Source: Nephrocerus scutellatus
Lineage: Eukaryota > Arthropoda > Insecta > Diptera > Pipunculidae
Reading direction: 5' to 3'
Length of the DNA: 64,000 nucleotides
NCBI GenBank assembly: GCA_947095585.1
Contig: OX352761.1
Location: forward strand, 91,322,833-91,386,832
The translations under genes and the position numbers were made by a program. Numbering within the stretch: the first letter of the stretch is position 1; the number at the start of each line of letters is the position of its first letter. Shown here piece after piece: positions 36,125 to 47,689 of the stretch. The notes below the pieces were generated by a model that ran no database searches, had not been told where the DNA came from, and worked only from the letters and a program-made list of their open reading frames with translations.

Positions 36125-36565
36125 ACATCGACTTTTATGATTAAAATTCAATACGAGTTTTAGTCACGATGATATAGCTCTTATTGAACTACAGCTGAAA
36201 GCACTGTAAGTCTATTTTAAAAATTATCGGAATCAACTTTTTATCAGGGTATTCTTTATGCACAGGTAAGATCCTGCTAGAATTCTTCCCAATAGATTTT
36301 GGTGCTTGTTTATGGAAACACTAAATTCGGTGGTGGTGGTGTTGTATTGTTGGAGTTTTTTTATGTTTTTTTAATTAACGCAGGATTCCAGTTATTTTAA
36401 TAAAAATAACTTAAAGTGTTACAAACTCGGGGCCCGTTTATTCGTTTAAGGTTCTGGGGGCACCATTAATTTCATTCAAAATACATTTATTTATATCGTA
36501 GCTGGTCCCACATCCTATCAATTTCTTAAAGCTGCATTGCTTAAAACTGATCTCTTTGATACTAT
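36125..36565 (+). pseudogene. Eroded clip-type serine protease exons (paralogue of 54836-57605)
   Basis: 36130-36209 encodes [14 protein letters not shown], the catalytic-Asp exon, ending at a GTAAGT donor. After a short intron (CACAG acceptor near 36272) comes a shrunken counterpart of the next exon ending atggaaacactaaattcggt (compare 56134-56152). At about 36517 a TCGTAG acceptor leads into AGPTSYQFLKAALL (compare 56213-56250). The copy then runs into a SINE at about 36567. The His and Ser exons were not found nearby, and a stop precedes the Asp exon. Order and splice sites match the functional gene, so it is a duplicated gene rather than a retrocopy. Confidence 0.75.
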
Positions 36566-36566
36566 C

Positions 36567-36767
36567 ACCTCTCACGATATCTGACAAATGTCCGACACTA
36601 AGAACTGTCATGGAAAGCTTCTCAATTCGCCTTTCGGATACGGTTTTAAATTGTAGGTCCTCTCCATTTGTATGAAAAAATATAACACACACAACATGAA
36701 TGATCACGATAAGCTAGGCCTTGGACCACAACGGTCTGTCGCGTCAAATATTATTATAACAGCGTAG
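36567..36767 (+). mobile_element. SINE copy, 5' truncated
   Basis: It contains tcatggaaagcttctcaatt, ttaaattgtaggtcctctcc, aagctaggccttggaccaca and the tail cgcgtcaaatattattat. It lacks the tRNA head. Confidence 0.8.
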
Positions 36768-36769
36768 GA

Positions 36770-37314
36770 TTTAGGCTATTCGCTACCTAATTGCTGTGTA
36801 AAGAGCTGGCTTAAATCTTGTTTGGACCATATTTAAATTCTTGCCTTCGAAGTTTCAAGGTTGTTGACATTGTTGGCATAAGTGCCATATTTCCAATGAT
36901 ACGAGTACCTACAGCTAGAATGATTACTTGAGGATCATTGACGAATTTCAAGGCGTTTGTTATGGTATGTGCGGCGACTGTAATCGCTGTTTTGAAAAAA
37001 ACATTTGTTCTAATTCAGAAATTTGTTTGCTTAACTTCTCGAAATCAAATGACGTTGTTTGTTATTGCACAATAGCCGATGCTTGTTTTGTTGACGATGC
37101 ATTGCGAATATTATCATCACCAATCGTTGGCGTCAAAGAGATCCTTGATTGTTGATTCCTTCATATGAATAACGGCTGCATGGGCCAGTTCGGGCAATTG
37201 CGTTGCCAAGGGTCGGAAAGGCGATTTGAAGTAGATTTTCGAACTTGAAGATTAAGAAGGTTGAATTTGAATTAGTAGATCTAAAAATTTGAGACAATAA
37301 GTGCGAAATCTGAT
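36770..37314. other. Unassigned sequence
   Basis: Frames on both strands are open for about 75 codons around 36928-37155 (one is Cys-rich on the + strand), but no domain is recognised. Confidence 0.4.
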
Positions 37315-37717
37315 TTTGAGAAGTTAATATAATTATTAAATTATTATTAAATGTATCTCCTTTTAAATAAGTGACTTCCAACGTTTTCTCTGTGTTGTGC
37401 TAGACTTTTGTTTGGAGCACCTCGTGTTTTGTTCGCTTGTACTGGTAGAAGAAGAATTTGATTCGGAGGGTGCCTTGGGTTAGCTGGAATTGGAATTTTG
37501 TTACTTAAGCTAAGATTAGACTGTGTGACAAAATATCAATCGCTTGCCATCAAAAATCTGATATAAATTTCTGTCTCAAATGGGTTTGGAAAACTGCATC
37601 CGAATCCCATATTAGACTATATGCTAAAATATCACATTTTTATTTGACATTTACGATGTCAAATTTTGCCAAATTGATCCAAATGGGATATACGTATATT
37701 TTGAATTTTTTTGTTTG
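37315..37717 (+). repeat. Duplicated segment, copy 1 left arm
   Basis: From gagaagttaatataattatt through gcttgtactggtagaagaag and ccgaatcccatattagacta to tatacgtatattttgaattt it matches 40830-41258 with few differences. Copy 1 lacks about 36 bases present near 41180-41216. It is interrupted at 37717 and resumes at 38632. Confidence 0.9.
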
Positions 37718-38631
37718 AGTTTTTTTTTCCTTGATATTTGTTCAATTTTTATTTACAGTTTACAATTATTATTTACAAGTGTTTGACATAATTAACAATA
37801 AACATAAAAGACTATTGAAAAAACATCGCCCCCTTAGGAGCATAGGGCAGAAATAAACTCCCTCCATTTTCGTCGATCCTGTGCCGTGATTTGCCGCCAC
37901 GTACCTGTCATTCTTGACTCTTTTTCAATGGACCTTCTCCAGGTAGTTCGCGGGCGTCCCGGGCGATGCGTTCCTTGCGAATTCCACTCAAATGCCATTT
38001 TTGCGATGTCATCATCTTGTTTCCTCAAAGTATGCCCCACCCACTGCCATTTTATCCGTCGAATCTCTGTAGCTATTGGCTGACTGTTGGTGAGTTTTAG
38101 AAGGTACAAGTTTGAGATCAAGTTTGCCCAGAAAATGCTGCACACCCTTCTGAGACATTTGTTGATGAAGACCTGTAACCTCGTAGATACTGAGTCGGTT
38201 ACCTTCCAGGTTTAACACACATCCGTAGAGAAGAACCGATTTCACGCTTGCATTGAAAATGTTAAGCTTAGTGTGTCTCGAGATGTTGCGTGAACGCCAT
38301 ATATTGTTAAGCTTGTGATACGCATAACGTGCTTTGTTGATTCCGGACGAGATGTCCGCCTCCGAGCCGCCATCCTTCTTTATCACGCTGCCGAGGTAGC
38401 AAAACTCTTCAACTTCATCGATGGTAACAGCGTGTTCGTCAATTGCAATTGTTAGCGGAGCTGGGTTTCGATGCGCATCATTTTTGTTTTGCTCATGTTT
38501 ACCTTCAACCCGACTTTCCTTGCATTGGCGATCAGTTTCTCCAATTTCCAGACCATGTCAGGAAGTGTGTGTGTCATCAAGCAGATGTCGTCAGCGTAAT
38601 CGAGATCGTGGAGCTTTTGAAATGGGCGCCA
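37718..38631 (-). mobile_element. RTE-like retrotransposon, 5'-truncated insertion
   Basis: The minus strand encodes an RT C-terminus: GGSEADISSGINKARYAYHK and NASVKSVLLYGC around 38386-38215, then RRIKWQWVGHTLRKQDDD and HRPGRPRTTWRRSIEKE to WREFISALCS (37834). A change of frame lies near 38100. It is flanked by the direct repeat TTTTTGTTTG at 37708-37717 and 38632-38641, the target-site duplication. The intact copy of the surrounding segment at 40830-41420 lacks the insert. Endonuclease and most of RT are missing through 5' truncation. Confidence 0.85.
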
Positions 38632-38880
38632 TTTTTGTTTGTGTGGAAATTCTTAACATATATATTTAAAAAAAACAACATTTTAAAATTAAATTACTTC
38701 ACGTTAATTCTCTAATCGGAGATACACATTTGAAAAAAATCGGGTAAACTTTTAAAAAAGTTATATGGGAGCCCCTCGGGGCCCGATCACTTCCAAAGTT
38801 TTACAAAAAGGGTTGTTATCGGAGATACACATTTGTATACAATTTGAAGAAAACCGGGTTTATTCTCAAAAAATTATATA
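38632..38880 (+). repeat. Duplicated segment, copy 1 right arm, with family A 5' end
   Basis: gtgtggaaattc … aaacaacattttaaaattaa, taattctctaatcggagata and tgggagcccctcggggcccg match 41265-41418. The part from about 38670 is a family A 5' end with one to two units. Confidence 0.85.
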
Positions 38881-40057
38881 TACAGTATTTCTTCTAAAAA
38901 TAAATTCTTAAAGGAAGTTTCTACCATTAGTATTAACAGAGCCATCTTCGTTAACATGGGTCAGGATACAGCAAAGTAAGCTGTTTCTTAAATCCCCGAT
39001 AAATTATGTCAACATTGGAGATAAACCCTTGCTGTAGAATGATTTACCCAAGTGATGTACCCAAGAATCATTTCCAAACTTATCGTTGACGAATCAAACG
39101 TCATACAAAAAAAAATGATAATTAAAAATTCATGAAATGGCAAACGATAAAACCCAATAAAATGTTGTCAAACGGTTGCGTTTTCCAAAATGTGACAAGT
39201 TTATTTGAGCGCAAACGATGTTGCTAGACAAGCGGCAGACGTTTGACCAAAAAATTAGACGATTAGAAGTTTTACTTCCAATTGCAATCGCAAAATGACA
39301 AACGTTTGCAATTTTGTCCACAGTCAGTCTAACACTAATCATAGCTTTATACGCCTTACTGCATGTGCCTAACCTGACTCAGTGGTTAGGATGGCGAGGT
39401 TTTTAGTCGTTTCCCCAGCTTGGAGAAGGTTGTTTGGAGTTTTTTAATTTTGATTTTGTATTGTGTGTCTTCGGTTTTTATCTGCATGATACAGTATTGT
39501 AAGTTCTACGGTTGTTGTTTAAGTTGTTTGGGTTTTGTCGTTTGCTTTTTGTCGTTTGCTTTTTGTTGACCTATATGTGCTATACGTAATAGTATGTTTG
39601 CATTTAATGACTCTCACTAATTTGTCTTTACCCTGTGGTACTAAATTAGCGCAGGGTCAGTATTGTTTTAATGCTTATGTCGAAATTAGATTGTTACGTC
39701 GAAACAAAACAAAAACAAAACAACAAAGAAAATTGGTCGCACGTGGTTATTTTGGCCATCGTACGTTTGTTTTAGGGCATAACACCATTAAATTACAACC
39801 AGTACAACCACCACACTTTTGTTTTGTCTGGTGTTATAAATTATTAATTTCTTAAATAAGTCAAAGCTTTTTCCTTAAAAGCTTCAAGCTTCCCTTAAAA
39901 CAAGTTTTGCAAAAGAATTCAATTACATTTTCATATCATAATAAGTTCAAAGTCGACGAGTTGGATAAAGGTAAAAATTATATCTGTTGAGTAGAAATAT
40001 TTTGTTTTTGCATAGTTACTGTAGTGTTCGGGACTTATTTCGTTGATTAGTGCGAAA
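38881..40057. other. Unassigned sequence upstream of a candidate first exon
   Basis: No recognised coding domain. A 106-codon open stretch at 39535-39855 has no ATG at its start and no known motif. Confidence 0.4.
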
Positions 40058-40112
40058 ATGTCCAAATTTACATGTGTACTGTTTACTATACTCCTAGCTG
40101 TGTCTCTTTGTG
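40058..40112 (+). CDS. Candidate signal-peptide exon of the dual-clip protease
   Basis: ATG at 40058 opens MSKFTCVLFTILLAVSLC, a short signal peptide with a hydrophobic core. It ends at donor G|GTAATG in phase 1. The first exon found at 54836 needs a phase-1 donor, and no signal exon is seen closer to it. The paralogous gene at 26240 uses the same arrangement, with a 19-codon signal exon ending in phase 1 and a GTAATT donor. Joining would give a 429-residue secreted protein. The link across about 14.7 kb is inference; transcript data would decide. Confidence 0.5.
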
Positions 40113-40504
40113 GTAATGTTATAATATTAACTAATAAATATATAACTAATATAAAAAGTAAGGTATTACTAAAAACGATATTTATTGAATTTAGAAGAAG
40201 TTGGAAGTAGTGCACATAAAGAACATCTTTTTTATACATGTGAAATTGAAGTGAAGAAGTCAATTCATAAAATAAAGAGGAAAATTTTATATGAGTACCT
40301 GAAGAATTTACACTAACACATATACACAACATAGATGTTCCAAAGCAGTCAATATTTATAAATTACCTTAAAGTTCATACCTTTGTCAAACAGTTAATTC
40401 AATTCTAAAAGATCGCAATTAAACACGTATTTGCGTAGCGGGAACCTGTTCATAATCATGTTGTTGGCCTATTTGACAATTTTGTCATCCGTTTTCAACT
40501 CTTT

Positions 40505-40825
40505 TTAAAAGCTTTTATTTATTAAAAAATTTTATTTAACTTGACTTTGTTTGTCTATCTGTTTTTTCGACTTTGTTGAGGTCTTTTTAATCACCTTTTA
40601 CGTGATAGACAGCTGAAATTTTGTGAGCAGTAAGTGTCGTGGGCCATTCTGCAATCACACGTGTTAAGAGTTTTTTCACTTGAGCTTCTTTTAGGTCCTT
40701 TCTAACCACCTTTAAGCATGAACTAGATAGCTGAAATCTTATGGAGAGCTCAATGTCATGTGCCATTTCTGAGATCCTGCGTTTGACGCATGTCATGAGT
40801 CTCACTAGGCGCGTGTGATACGTGA
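40505..40825 (+). repeat. Family B tandem repeat, two units
   Basis: Opening attttatttaacttgacttt, then two units with gaggtctttttaatcacctt, agctgaaattttgtgagcag and gtttgacgcatgtcatgagt. Confidence 0.75.
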
Positions 40826-40829
40826 AACA

Positions 40830-41420
40830 GAGAAGTTAATATAATTATTAAATTATTATTAAATTTAGCTCCTTTTAAATAAGTGACTTCCAACTTTTTC
40901 TCTGTGTTGTGCTAGACTTTTGTTTGGAGCATCTCGTGTTTTGTTCGCTTGTACTGGTAGAAGAAGAATTTGATTCGGAGGGTGCCTTGGGTTAGCTGGA
41001 ATTGGAATTTTGTTACTTAAGCTAAGATTAGACTGTGTGACAAAATATCAAACGCTTGCCATCAAAAATCTGATAGAAATTTCTGTCTCAAATGGGTTTG
41101 GAAAACTGCATCCGAATCCCATATTAGACTATATGCTAAAATATCACATTTTTATTTGACATTTACGATGTCAAATTTTACCGTTTCTAATCGATTGACA
41201 AATAGGGACCCATATGCCAAACTGATCCAAATAGCATATACGTATATTTTGAATTTTTTTTGTGTGGAAATTAGTTTAGTTATTAAAACAACATTTAAAA
41301 ATTAAAATACTTCACATTAATTCTCTAATCGGAGATACACATGTGTAAAAAATTTGAAAAAAATCGGGTTAACTTTTAAAAAAGTTATATGGGAGCCCCT
41401 CGGGGCCCGATCACTTGCCA
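40830..41420 (+). repeat. Duplicated segment, copy 2 (uninterrupted)
   Basis: It matches 37315-37717 plus 38632-38810 and carries the empty target site (gaattttttttgtgtggaaa near 41255). It ends at cgatcactt (41418), shortly before an RTE-like copy begins. Confidence 0.9.
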
Positions 41421-41499
41421 TACGAGAATCGGAAATTTGATGAGAATGAGAACTGACTAGTCGAAATAATAAATAAAGTCATTTGTCATTCTCATTTGT

Positions 41500-43690
41500 C
41501 ACAAAACCGGAATTCGGGTGCTGGCCTCCCGCAAAAAGTCTCTCCACCGGTCCCGATTTCGAGCCGATGTCATCCAGTTTGGCATCCCCAAACTCTGGGC
41601 GTCCTGGTCTACGCCATCCTTCCAGCGTAGGCTTTCCGCAAAGGACTTTCCCAGCAGGATCATCTTCGCTCATGCAAGCTAGGTGTCCCACCGGAGCCTA
41701 CCGAGCTTAATTTTCTTCACGATGTCGACATCGCGGTAACGCTCGTAGATCTCATAATTATAGAGTCTCCGGAATCGTCCTTCCTCACATATGGGGCCAA
41801 CAATTCACCGAAAGACTTTTCTCTCGAACGCGGCTTAGAGGTGAGAATGCTTATTGCTAAGCACCTAAGTCTTGGATCCATATGTAAGTACTGGTATGAC
41901 CATTGTCATATATATTAGCAGCTTGGATGTTATGGTTAAGTTCCTGGGTTTGAAGAGTCTTGACAGACTATAGTAGGCTTTATTGGCTTTAAGCAGCCAT
42001 ACGCGTATTTCTGGTTCCATGCTGTTATCGGCTGCTATAGTTGACCCGAGATATTTAAAGGATTGCAATACTTCAAATTCGCGCTTAACTATTTGAATTG
42101 AGGGACCAATGTTCGATCTTCCACTCGCAGACGTGGCCACCATGTACTTTGTTTTGTTCTCATTTATGTGCAGCCCCAGATTTCGTGCCGTCTGCTCTAT
42201 TTGGATGAAAGCTTCCTGTACAGCTCTTGGGTGTCAATATCGTCTGCGTAAGCCGTTATCTGAATGGACTTGTAGAGGATTGTTCCTCTCGCCGTTACGT
42301 CAGAGTCTCGGACCACTTTCTCCAACGCCAGGTTGAAGAGGACGCAGGCCAGTCCATCCCCTTGTCGGAGCCCGTTATAGATGTTGAATGGGCTTGATAG
42401 TGATCCGGATATTTTTACTTGGCTTATAACATTGGTCATGGTCAACCTACAAAGTCGTGTCAGTTTATTTGGGATGCCGAATTCTCTCATGGCTTTATAA
42501 AGTTCTACTCTGGCTATGCTATCACAGGCGGCTTTAAAGTCTATAAATAAATGGTGTAGTGAGTTTTAAAACTAGAGGCATTTTTCCATCAACTGCCTAA
42601 GGGTGTAAGTCTGATCAGTTGTTGATTTTTTGGGATGAAGTCACACTTGTATGGGCCAATGATCAATTTGGCGTATAGGGCTATCCTGTCTTGAAGGATA
42701 GAGGAGAAAATCTTATAAGCGGTACTCAACAACGTTATACTACGATAATTGCTGCCTTTTGTGATATCTCCCTTCCTATGTATTAGGCACAGGATGCCTC
42801 TTCGCCAGTCTTCTGGCATAGCTTCTTCTTCCCATACTTGCACTATTATTTCATGAATTGCTTGGTGAAATGTGGAGCCTCCTATTTTTATCAGTTCCGC
42901 TGGGATCCCATCAGATCCGGGGGCCTTATTATTTTTGAGCCGAGTTATCGCTCTGCTAACTTCGTCTGTGCTTGGTGGTGGCAACATAGTATGATCTTCG
43001 GTCATTGGTGGAGCCTCCAATTCCTCAGTTAGCTGGCCCCATTTAGCAACTCGTGAAAGTGCATTTCCAATCGCTCTAAGATGCCTTTAATATCGGCGAT
43101 CAGATTACCCTCTTTGTCCTTGCAGTATGTGCAACGCGGTGTATATTGCGTCATACCACGGACTCTTTGTAGAACTTCCGCGCCTGGTGCGGTCCTTGCT
43201 CTCTGTTCTGTTCCCGTTCACGGACGAGATTCTTCTCCCAGGTTGCTTTCTTTCGCCGGTAAACTGTTTTTTCATATCTTCTGAGCTCTTTATATTCATC
43301 TTCGCGTGCCCGCGTTCTATGAGATTGTTGCATTGCTTGGTACGAAACATTCTTACGTTCAGTCGCTAGCTTACATTCGTCATCGAACCAGTCGTTCCGA
43401 TCTCTACGACTACTGCCTAAGATTGAGTCATCAGTTCTAATGACAGTATTCTTAAGGCGTGTCCATCGCTTGACCGTAGTTGTTTCGAGTCTCTTCATTG
43501 CGAACGGCAGCCGTGTTGACTCGAATTTTATTAATTTTTTACAGGCGAGGTTATTGGCCTCGCGCCAACCTTACTTTAAAAGGACTAGCCAGATCATTCA
43601 GCTTTTCCTGCATTGGAGGAAAATTACCGGCGGCTACCACGTGGAGGTTTGATCGCACTTCCACCAGTCAGAGATAGTTACGGCCACCTG
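41500..43690 (-). mobile_element. RTE-like retrotransposon with endonuclease deleted
   Basis: In minus orientation the 5' leader (43690-43540) joins directly, near 43535, to the linker after the endonuclease (ETTTVKRWTRLKNTVIRTDD, 43498 on). About 850 bases containing the endonuclease are gone. The RT follows (AITRLKNNKAPGSDGIPAEL, GDITKGSNYRSITLLSTAY, NGLRQGDGLACVLF, YADDIDT) and ends with ASGRSNIGPSIQIVKREFEV, SMEPEIRVWLLKANKAYY and RRPGRPEFGDAKLDD. A gap follows YADDID, and frame breaks occur near 42590, 42190 and 41865. It is the most readable copy of the RT's first half. Confidence 0.85.
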
Positions 43691-43919
43691 CAATTCTAGA
43701 GCATTCTGTGTTATTCCCTCTATTCTGCTGATGGCTGACCGCTATTCAGGTTTGGTCAATATTGACCGTGTACTAGATTGACATTTAAGATTTCTATATA
43801 AAATATGAGTTTGCCAACATAGTACATTTATAAATTTTAAATATTCGCATAACGAATTTAATTTTATAACGAAAACTTATTATAATGGCGTTTCTATTTT
43901 AAAAACTTTCCTCCACGAT

Positions 43920-44345
43920 ACATTTTCTATACGTTAACGCCTTCTTATTGTAGTTGATAACACGTTCCACCCATATTCTCCATTTATAATTCACAGTGTT
44001 CTCTCCTCGTCCAGCTCAGTTGCCACGAAGTAAACCAGGCGGTATTCCTTTTAATAGGGCATGTAGCTATAAAGTGGAAAACGTCCTCCCTCACATTTAA
44101 GTTACACATATTGCAAAGGATTGGTAGCTTAGGGCGGTGCGGAATAAAATTTAGTGCGATCAGCTCACCTCTTACTTTTGATATTAGGTTTATTTTGTCG
44201 ATTAAATTTCTGTTTAGAAAGTGTGTTTCTTCTTCCAGATCATATCCAAGTTGCGCGTAGTATTTTCTATGCTGAGAGCTCCGAGCATCACTTACGCATC
44301 TCTCGTATCTATCTCTTCCGATTGATGACAGTAGCGCGTTAAATT
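43920..44345 (-). pseudogene. C-terminal domain of another non-LTR element
   Basis: Minus frame from 44340: NALLSSIGRDRYERCV, YYAQLGYDLEEETHF, LIDKINLISKVRGELIALNF and a zinc-binding motif CNMCNLNVREDVFHFIATC (C-x2-C-x12-H-x4-C), then a frame change before GEYGWNVLSTTI. This cysteine/histidine tail is the kind found after the RT in several non-LTR families. The family itself I cannot name. There is no Met start, and it is 5' truncated. Confidence 0.6.
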
Positions 44346-44399
44346 TGGATCTTGAGGTTCACATCCATGCACTTACAAACCATAATCCCGTCCCGTTCT

Positions 44400-45775
44400 C
44401 CTCTTTTCTACAGCATCTGTGAGTGCTATGACAGTTGTGGTCACTCCCCTGATGGCTATAATATCATCATATTTAGCTCTACAACCGAGGTCCGGTCCTC
44501 CCGAAAAAAGTCTCTCCTCTAGTCCCGATTTTGAGCCAAAGTCATCCAGTTTTGCATCCCTAAACTCTGGGCGTCTGTTCTTTTTGCTAAGCACCCAGGT
44601 CTCGGATCCATATACAAGTACTGGTATGACCATTGTCTTATATACCAGCAGCTTGGATTTTATGGTTAAGTTCCTGGATTTGAAGAGTGTTGGAAGACTG
44701 TAGTAGGCTTTGTTGGCTTTAAGCAACCGTGTGCGTATTTCTGGTTCCATGCTGTTATCGGCTGCTACCGTTGAACCGAGATAGTTAAAGGATTGCATTA
44801 CTTCTAATTAGCGCTCCACTATTTTAATTGAGGGACCAATGCTGGATATTCTACTCGCAGACGTATCCATCATGTATTTTGTCTTGCACTCATTTATGTG
44901 GATCCAGAGATTTCGTGCCGCCTGCTCGATCTGGATGAAAGCTTCCTGTACAGCTCTTGGGTTTCTACCAACGATGTCAATATCGTCTGCGTAAGCCAGT
45001 ATCTGAATGGACTTATAGATGATTGTTCCACTCGCTGTTACGTCAGAGTCTCGGATCACTTTCTCCAACGCCATATGTTGAAGAGGACGCAGGCCAATCC
45101 ATCATTTTGGCAGAGGCCGTTATATATGTTGAATGGGCTTGATAGTGAGCCGGATAATTTTACTTGGCTTATAATATTGGTCATGGTCAACTTATATAAT
45201 CGTTCCAGTTTATTTAAGATGCTGAATTCTCTCATGGCTTTATAGAGTTTTACTTTGGCTTTACCATCATAGACGGCTTTAAATTCTGGTAAGGACCAAT
45301 GATGACTTTAGCGTATGGGGCTATCCTGTCTTGAAGGATAGAGTAGAAAATCTTATACGCAGTACTTAAAAGCATTATACCACGATAATTGCTGCATGTT
45401 GTGATATCTCCCTACTAAGGTAGAACTTCCGCGCCTGATGTGGTCCTTGCTCTCTGTACTGTTCTAGTTCACGGACGAGATTCTTCTCCCAGGCTGCTTT
45501 CTTTCGCCGTTGAACTATTTTTCATATCTTCTGAGCTCTTTATCTTCATCTTCGCGTGCCCGCGTTCTATAAGATTGTTGCATTGCTCGGTACGCAACAT
45601 TCAGTCGCTAGCTTACTTTCGTCATTGAACCAGTCGTTCCGGTCTCTACGACTACTGCCTAAGATGGAGTCAGCAGTACTAATAACAGTATTCTTAAGGC
45701 GTGTCAACTTCTCTTACTGTCCCTGCAATAAGGGCGAGTCCTATCGGTTGACCGTAGTTGTTTCTGGTCTCTTCG
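44400..45775 (-). mobile_element. RTE-like copy, 3' portion (left of the Harbinger insertion)
   Basis: Minus strand: linker (45770-45430), a deletion over much of the early RT, then ALEKVIRDSDVTASGTIIYK, ILAYADDIDIVGRN, SFNYLGSTVAADNSMEPEIR and VYGSETWVLSKK. It skips to NRRPEFRDAKLDDFGSKSGL and ends in the 3' tail with ATCATCATAT. Its broken upstream end at 45775 continues at 51078-51425, beyond the Harbinger element. Confidence 0.85.
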
Positions 45776-45989
45776 TTACACCCCGTCTCCACAGGACGGA
45801 ATTTCTGCCATGATGTGAGACTTACCATTAATTCGTCCAGAGGAAACCAGCTTTTTCATGACAAAACTATATGTCTGGCATCGCTGTCTTATTTTTCTTC
45901 TTGCCATCTGAGTAGATGTGAACCCTTGACATTTAATTGGTTTACTGTGTGTTATTTCAAACAAATAAATATATTTTGATAAAGTAAAA

Positions 45990-46906
45990 ATGTCAGACTG
46001 GCGAATTTCGCAGTTTTAAACCAAAAACCTTATAAACGCATACAAACAAAAAGAATTTTTGTGGAACTATAAAAGTCACCTCCATAAGAGGGCTGATCAA
46101 AAAAGAAAAGCTTGGGAAGAAATTTCACGAGAGTTTTAAAGGGATTCCCAAGAAATAAAAAAAAATAATGTACCTGCGTTCAGTGTACGTGGCAGAAAAA
46201 ACAGAAGTGTATAATTCTAACAAATCTGGCGCAGGTACTGAAGAGGTGTATGAGCCTTTACTTCCAGGATTTTAAATTCTTGAATGCTGTTATAGTTTTG
46301 CGGAAGACTCATATTAACTATACTTTGGTGAGTAATGTACAAACTCAAATGTTATTAGAGCAATAACAAAATGTTTTTTACTAGGATGATACACTGGAGC
46401 GAGCCGTGAAGGCAAGAGAAGGTGAAGACGCATGTCAGGTTTTTGAAATCGAAGACGTTTCGCTACCGTCACCGTCACCGTCGCCATCGGTATCTGCTGC
46501 AAGAAAATCCAAGGAGCGGCGACAAACTAGAGGAAGTGGCAGCAAGTATGATGATGCCATAGCTGCAATTTTACATTCAAATGTCTCCGTGCCAGGTAAT
46601 CAATCTTAATATTTATGTATTTCATATATTTTGATGAAGATGCATCTGATTTCTTGTTTTACAGAGTCTCTAAACAAATATGCAAGTTTTGGTAGTAGCA
46701 TCGCCAGCCAGCTGCAAGATTTGTCACCAATGGCCGCTGCAGCTATCGCAGACTTGCAGCAGGTTATGTCGCAACACGTTATGCGGTCGCTTAAGAAGCA
46801 AACGACGACTCCGACAGCATCCTCACTGTCAACCGATGGAACTGATATACTCCGAACAGCAATGTTGAGATCGGATATTTTCGACACCCAAAATTTTGAG
46901 TTATAA
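45990..46906 (+). pseudogene. MADF-domain DNA-binding partner of the Harbinger transposase
   Basis: This is the second gene of PIF/Harbinger elements, thought to help the transposase find the element ends and enter the nucleus. Three exons are visible: 45990-46327 (donor GTGAGT), 46385-46595 (donor GTAATC) and 46665-46906. Exon 1 has a MADF domain (NLINAYKQKEFLWNYKSHLH, RKAWEEISREF, then SGAGTEEVYEP) but holds stops after residues SQF and REF and near 46275. Exon 2 has a Ser-Pro stretch (LPSPSPSPS) and a basic RKSKERRQTRGS. Exon 3 (SLNKYASFGSSIASQLQDL, AAIADLQQVMSQHVMRSL) looks like a BESS-like or coiled tail and is fully open. Exons 2 and 3 are clean while exon 1 is broken, so it is a recent pseudogene. 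Confidence 0.75.
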
Positions 46907-47346
46907 GAACATTAATATGTACATACATCCTTTCATTATTTTAAAATAAAAAAAATTTCATTTATTTATTAATTTTTTTCTAATGATATGGAACATCACC
47001 ATTTATGATACAATAATGTTCTAAATTCTCACGGATCCTAGAAACAAATTTGTTGCCTGAGTGTCCTTGGGCAGAAAGATTTAACATCGTTTCCGGGAGG
47101 GTTTTGTATTGGTTTGTTCAACATCTTGATTTCTCTGTAAATTGGGTGAGAGATGATGTGAAGAACACAAGAAGCTTTCACCAAAGCTTCACAGGTTCCC
47201 AAGGCCACCTCTATTAGATGATGAAAAATTCGGAATCCATATCAACTGTAAGATGGCTGCGAATCAGTCTGTAATCAGTGTAATTAAAAATTTCTTGCGG
47301 GATGGACAACTTTGCACTTCTCCTAAAGCCTTTCATAAGGTGTTTA

Positions 47347-47620
47347 ATAATATTCGGCGCGACAGACTATTGCGGTCCAAGGCCTTGCTTCTCGCAACCA
47401 TTTGTGTTGAGCATGTGTATTTTTTCAGACAAATGGAGGGGACCTACAATTTAATGTCGGATCCGAACGGCGAATTGAGAAGCTTTCCGTGACAAGGTTT
47501 TAATTACTCTCGGAACGTTTGTCACCCATTCGCGAGAGGTGGGATACCGTAAAAAATACTTTTGGTGTTACTGGGATTCGAACCACGATGTGCATTTCCA
47601 CTGAGCCATGGCGCCCAAAT
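47347..47620 (-). mobile_element. SINE, left member of the composite block
   Basis: It reads in reverse from the head (ggcgccatggctcagtgg at 47617) to the tail (tccgcc.aatattattaa at 47347). It contains box B as ggattcgaacc. Its tail-side flank is TCATAAGGTGTTTA, which is repeated beyond the other SINE rather than beside its own head. Confidence 0.85.
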
Positions 47621-47689
47621 ATTTAAATTAAAATTAACAGTGTTAGAAGTATGAGAAGAACATTATAATCAGGGAAAACAATTTCAAGG

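Noticed and set aside
36928..37155. Cysteine-rich 75-residue frame that could be a small secreted peptide
   Set aside because: No signal peptide, no known cysteine spacing, and the opposite strand is about equally open there.
39535..39855. 106-codon open stretch with hydrophobic start
   Set aside because: It does not begin with ATG and shows no domain or splice context.
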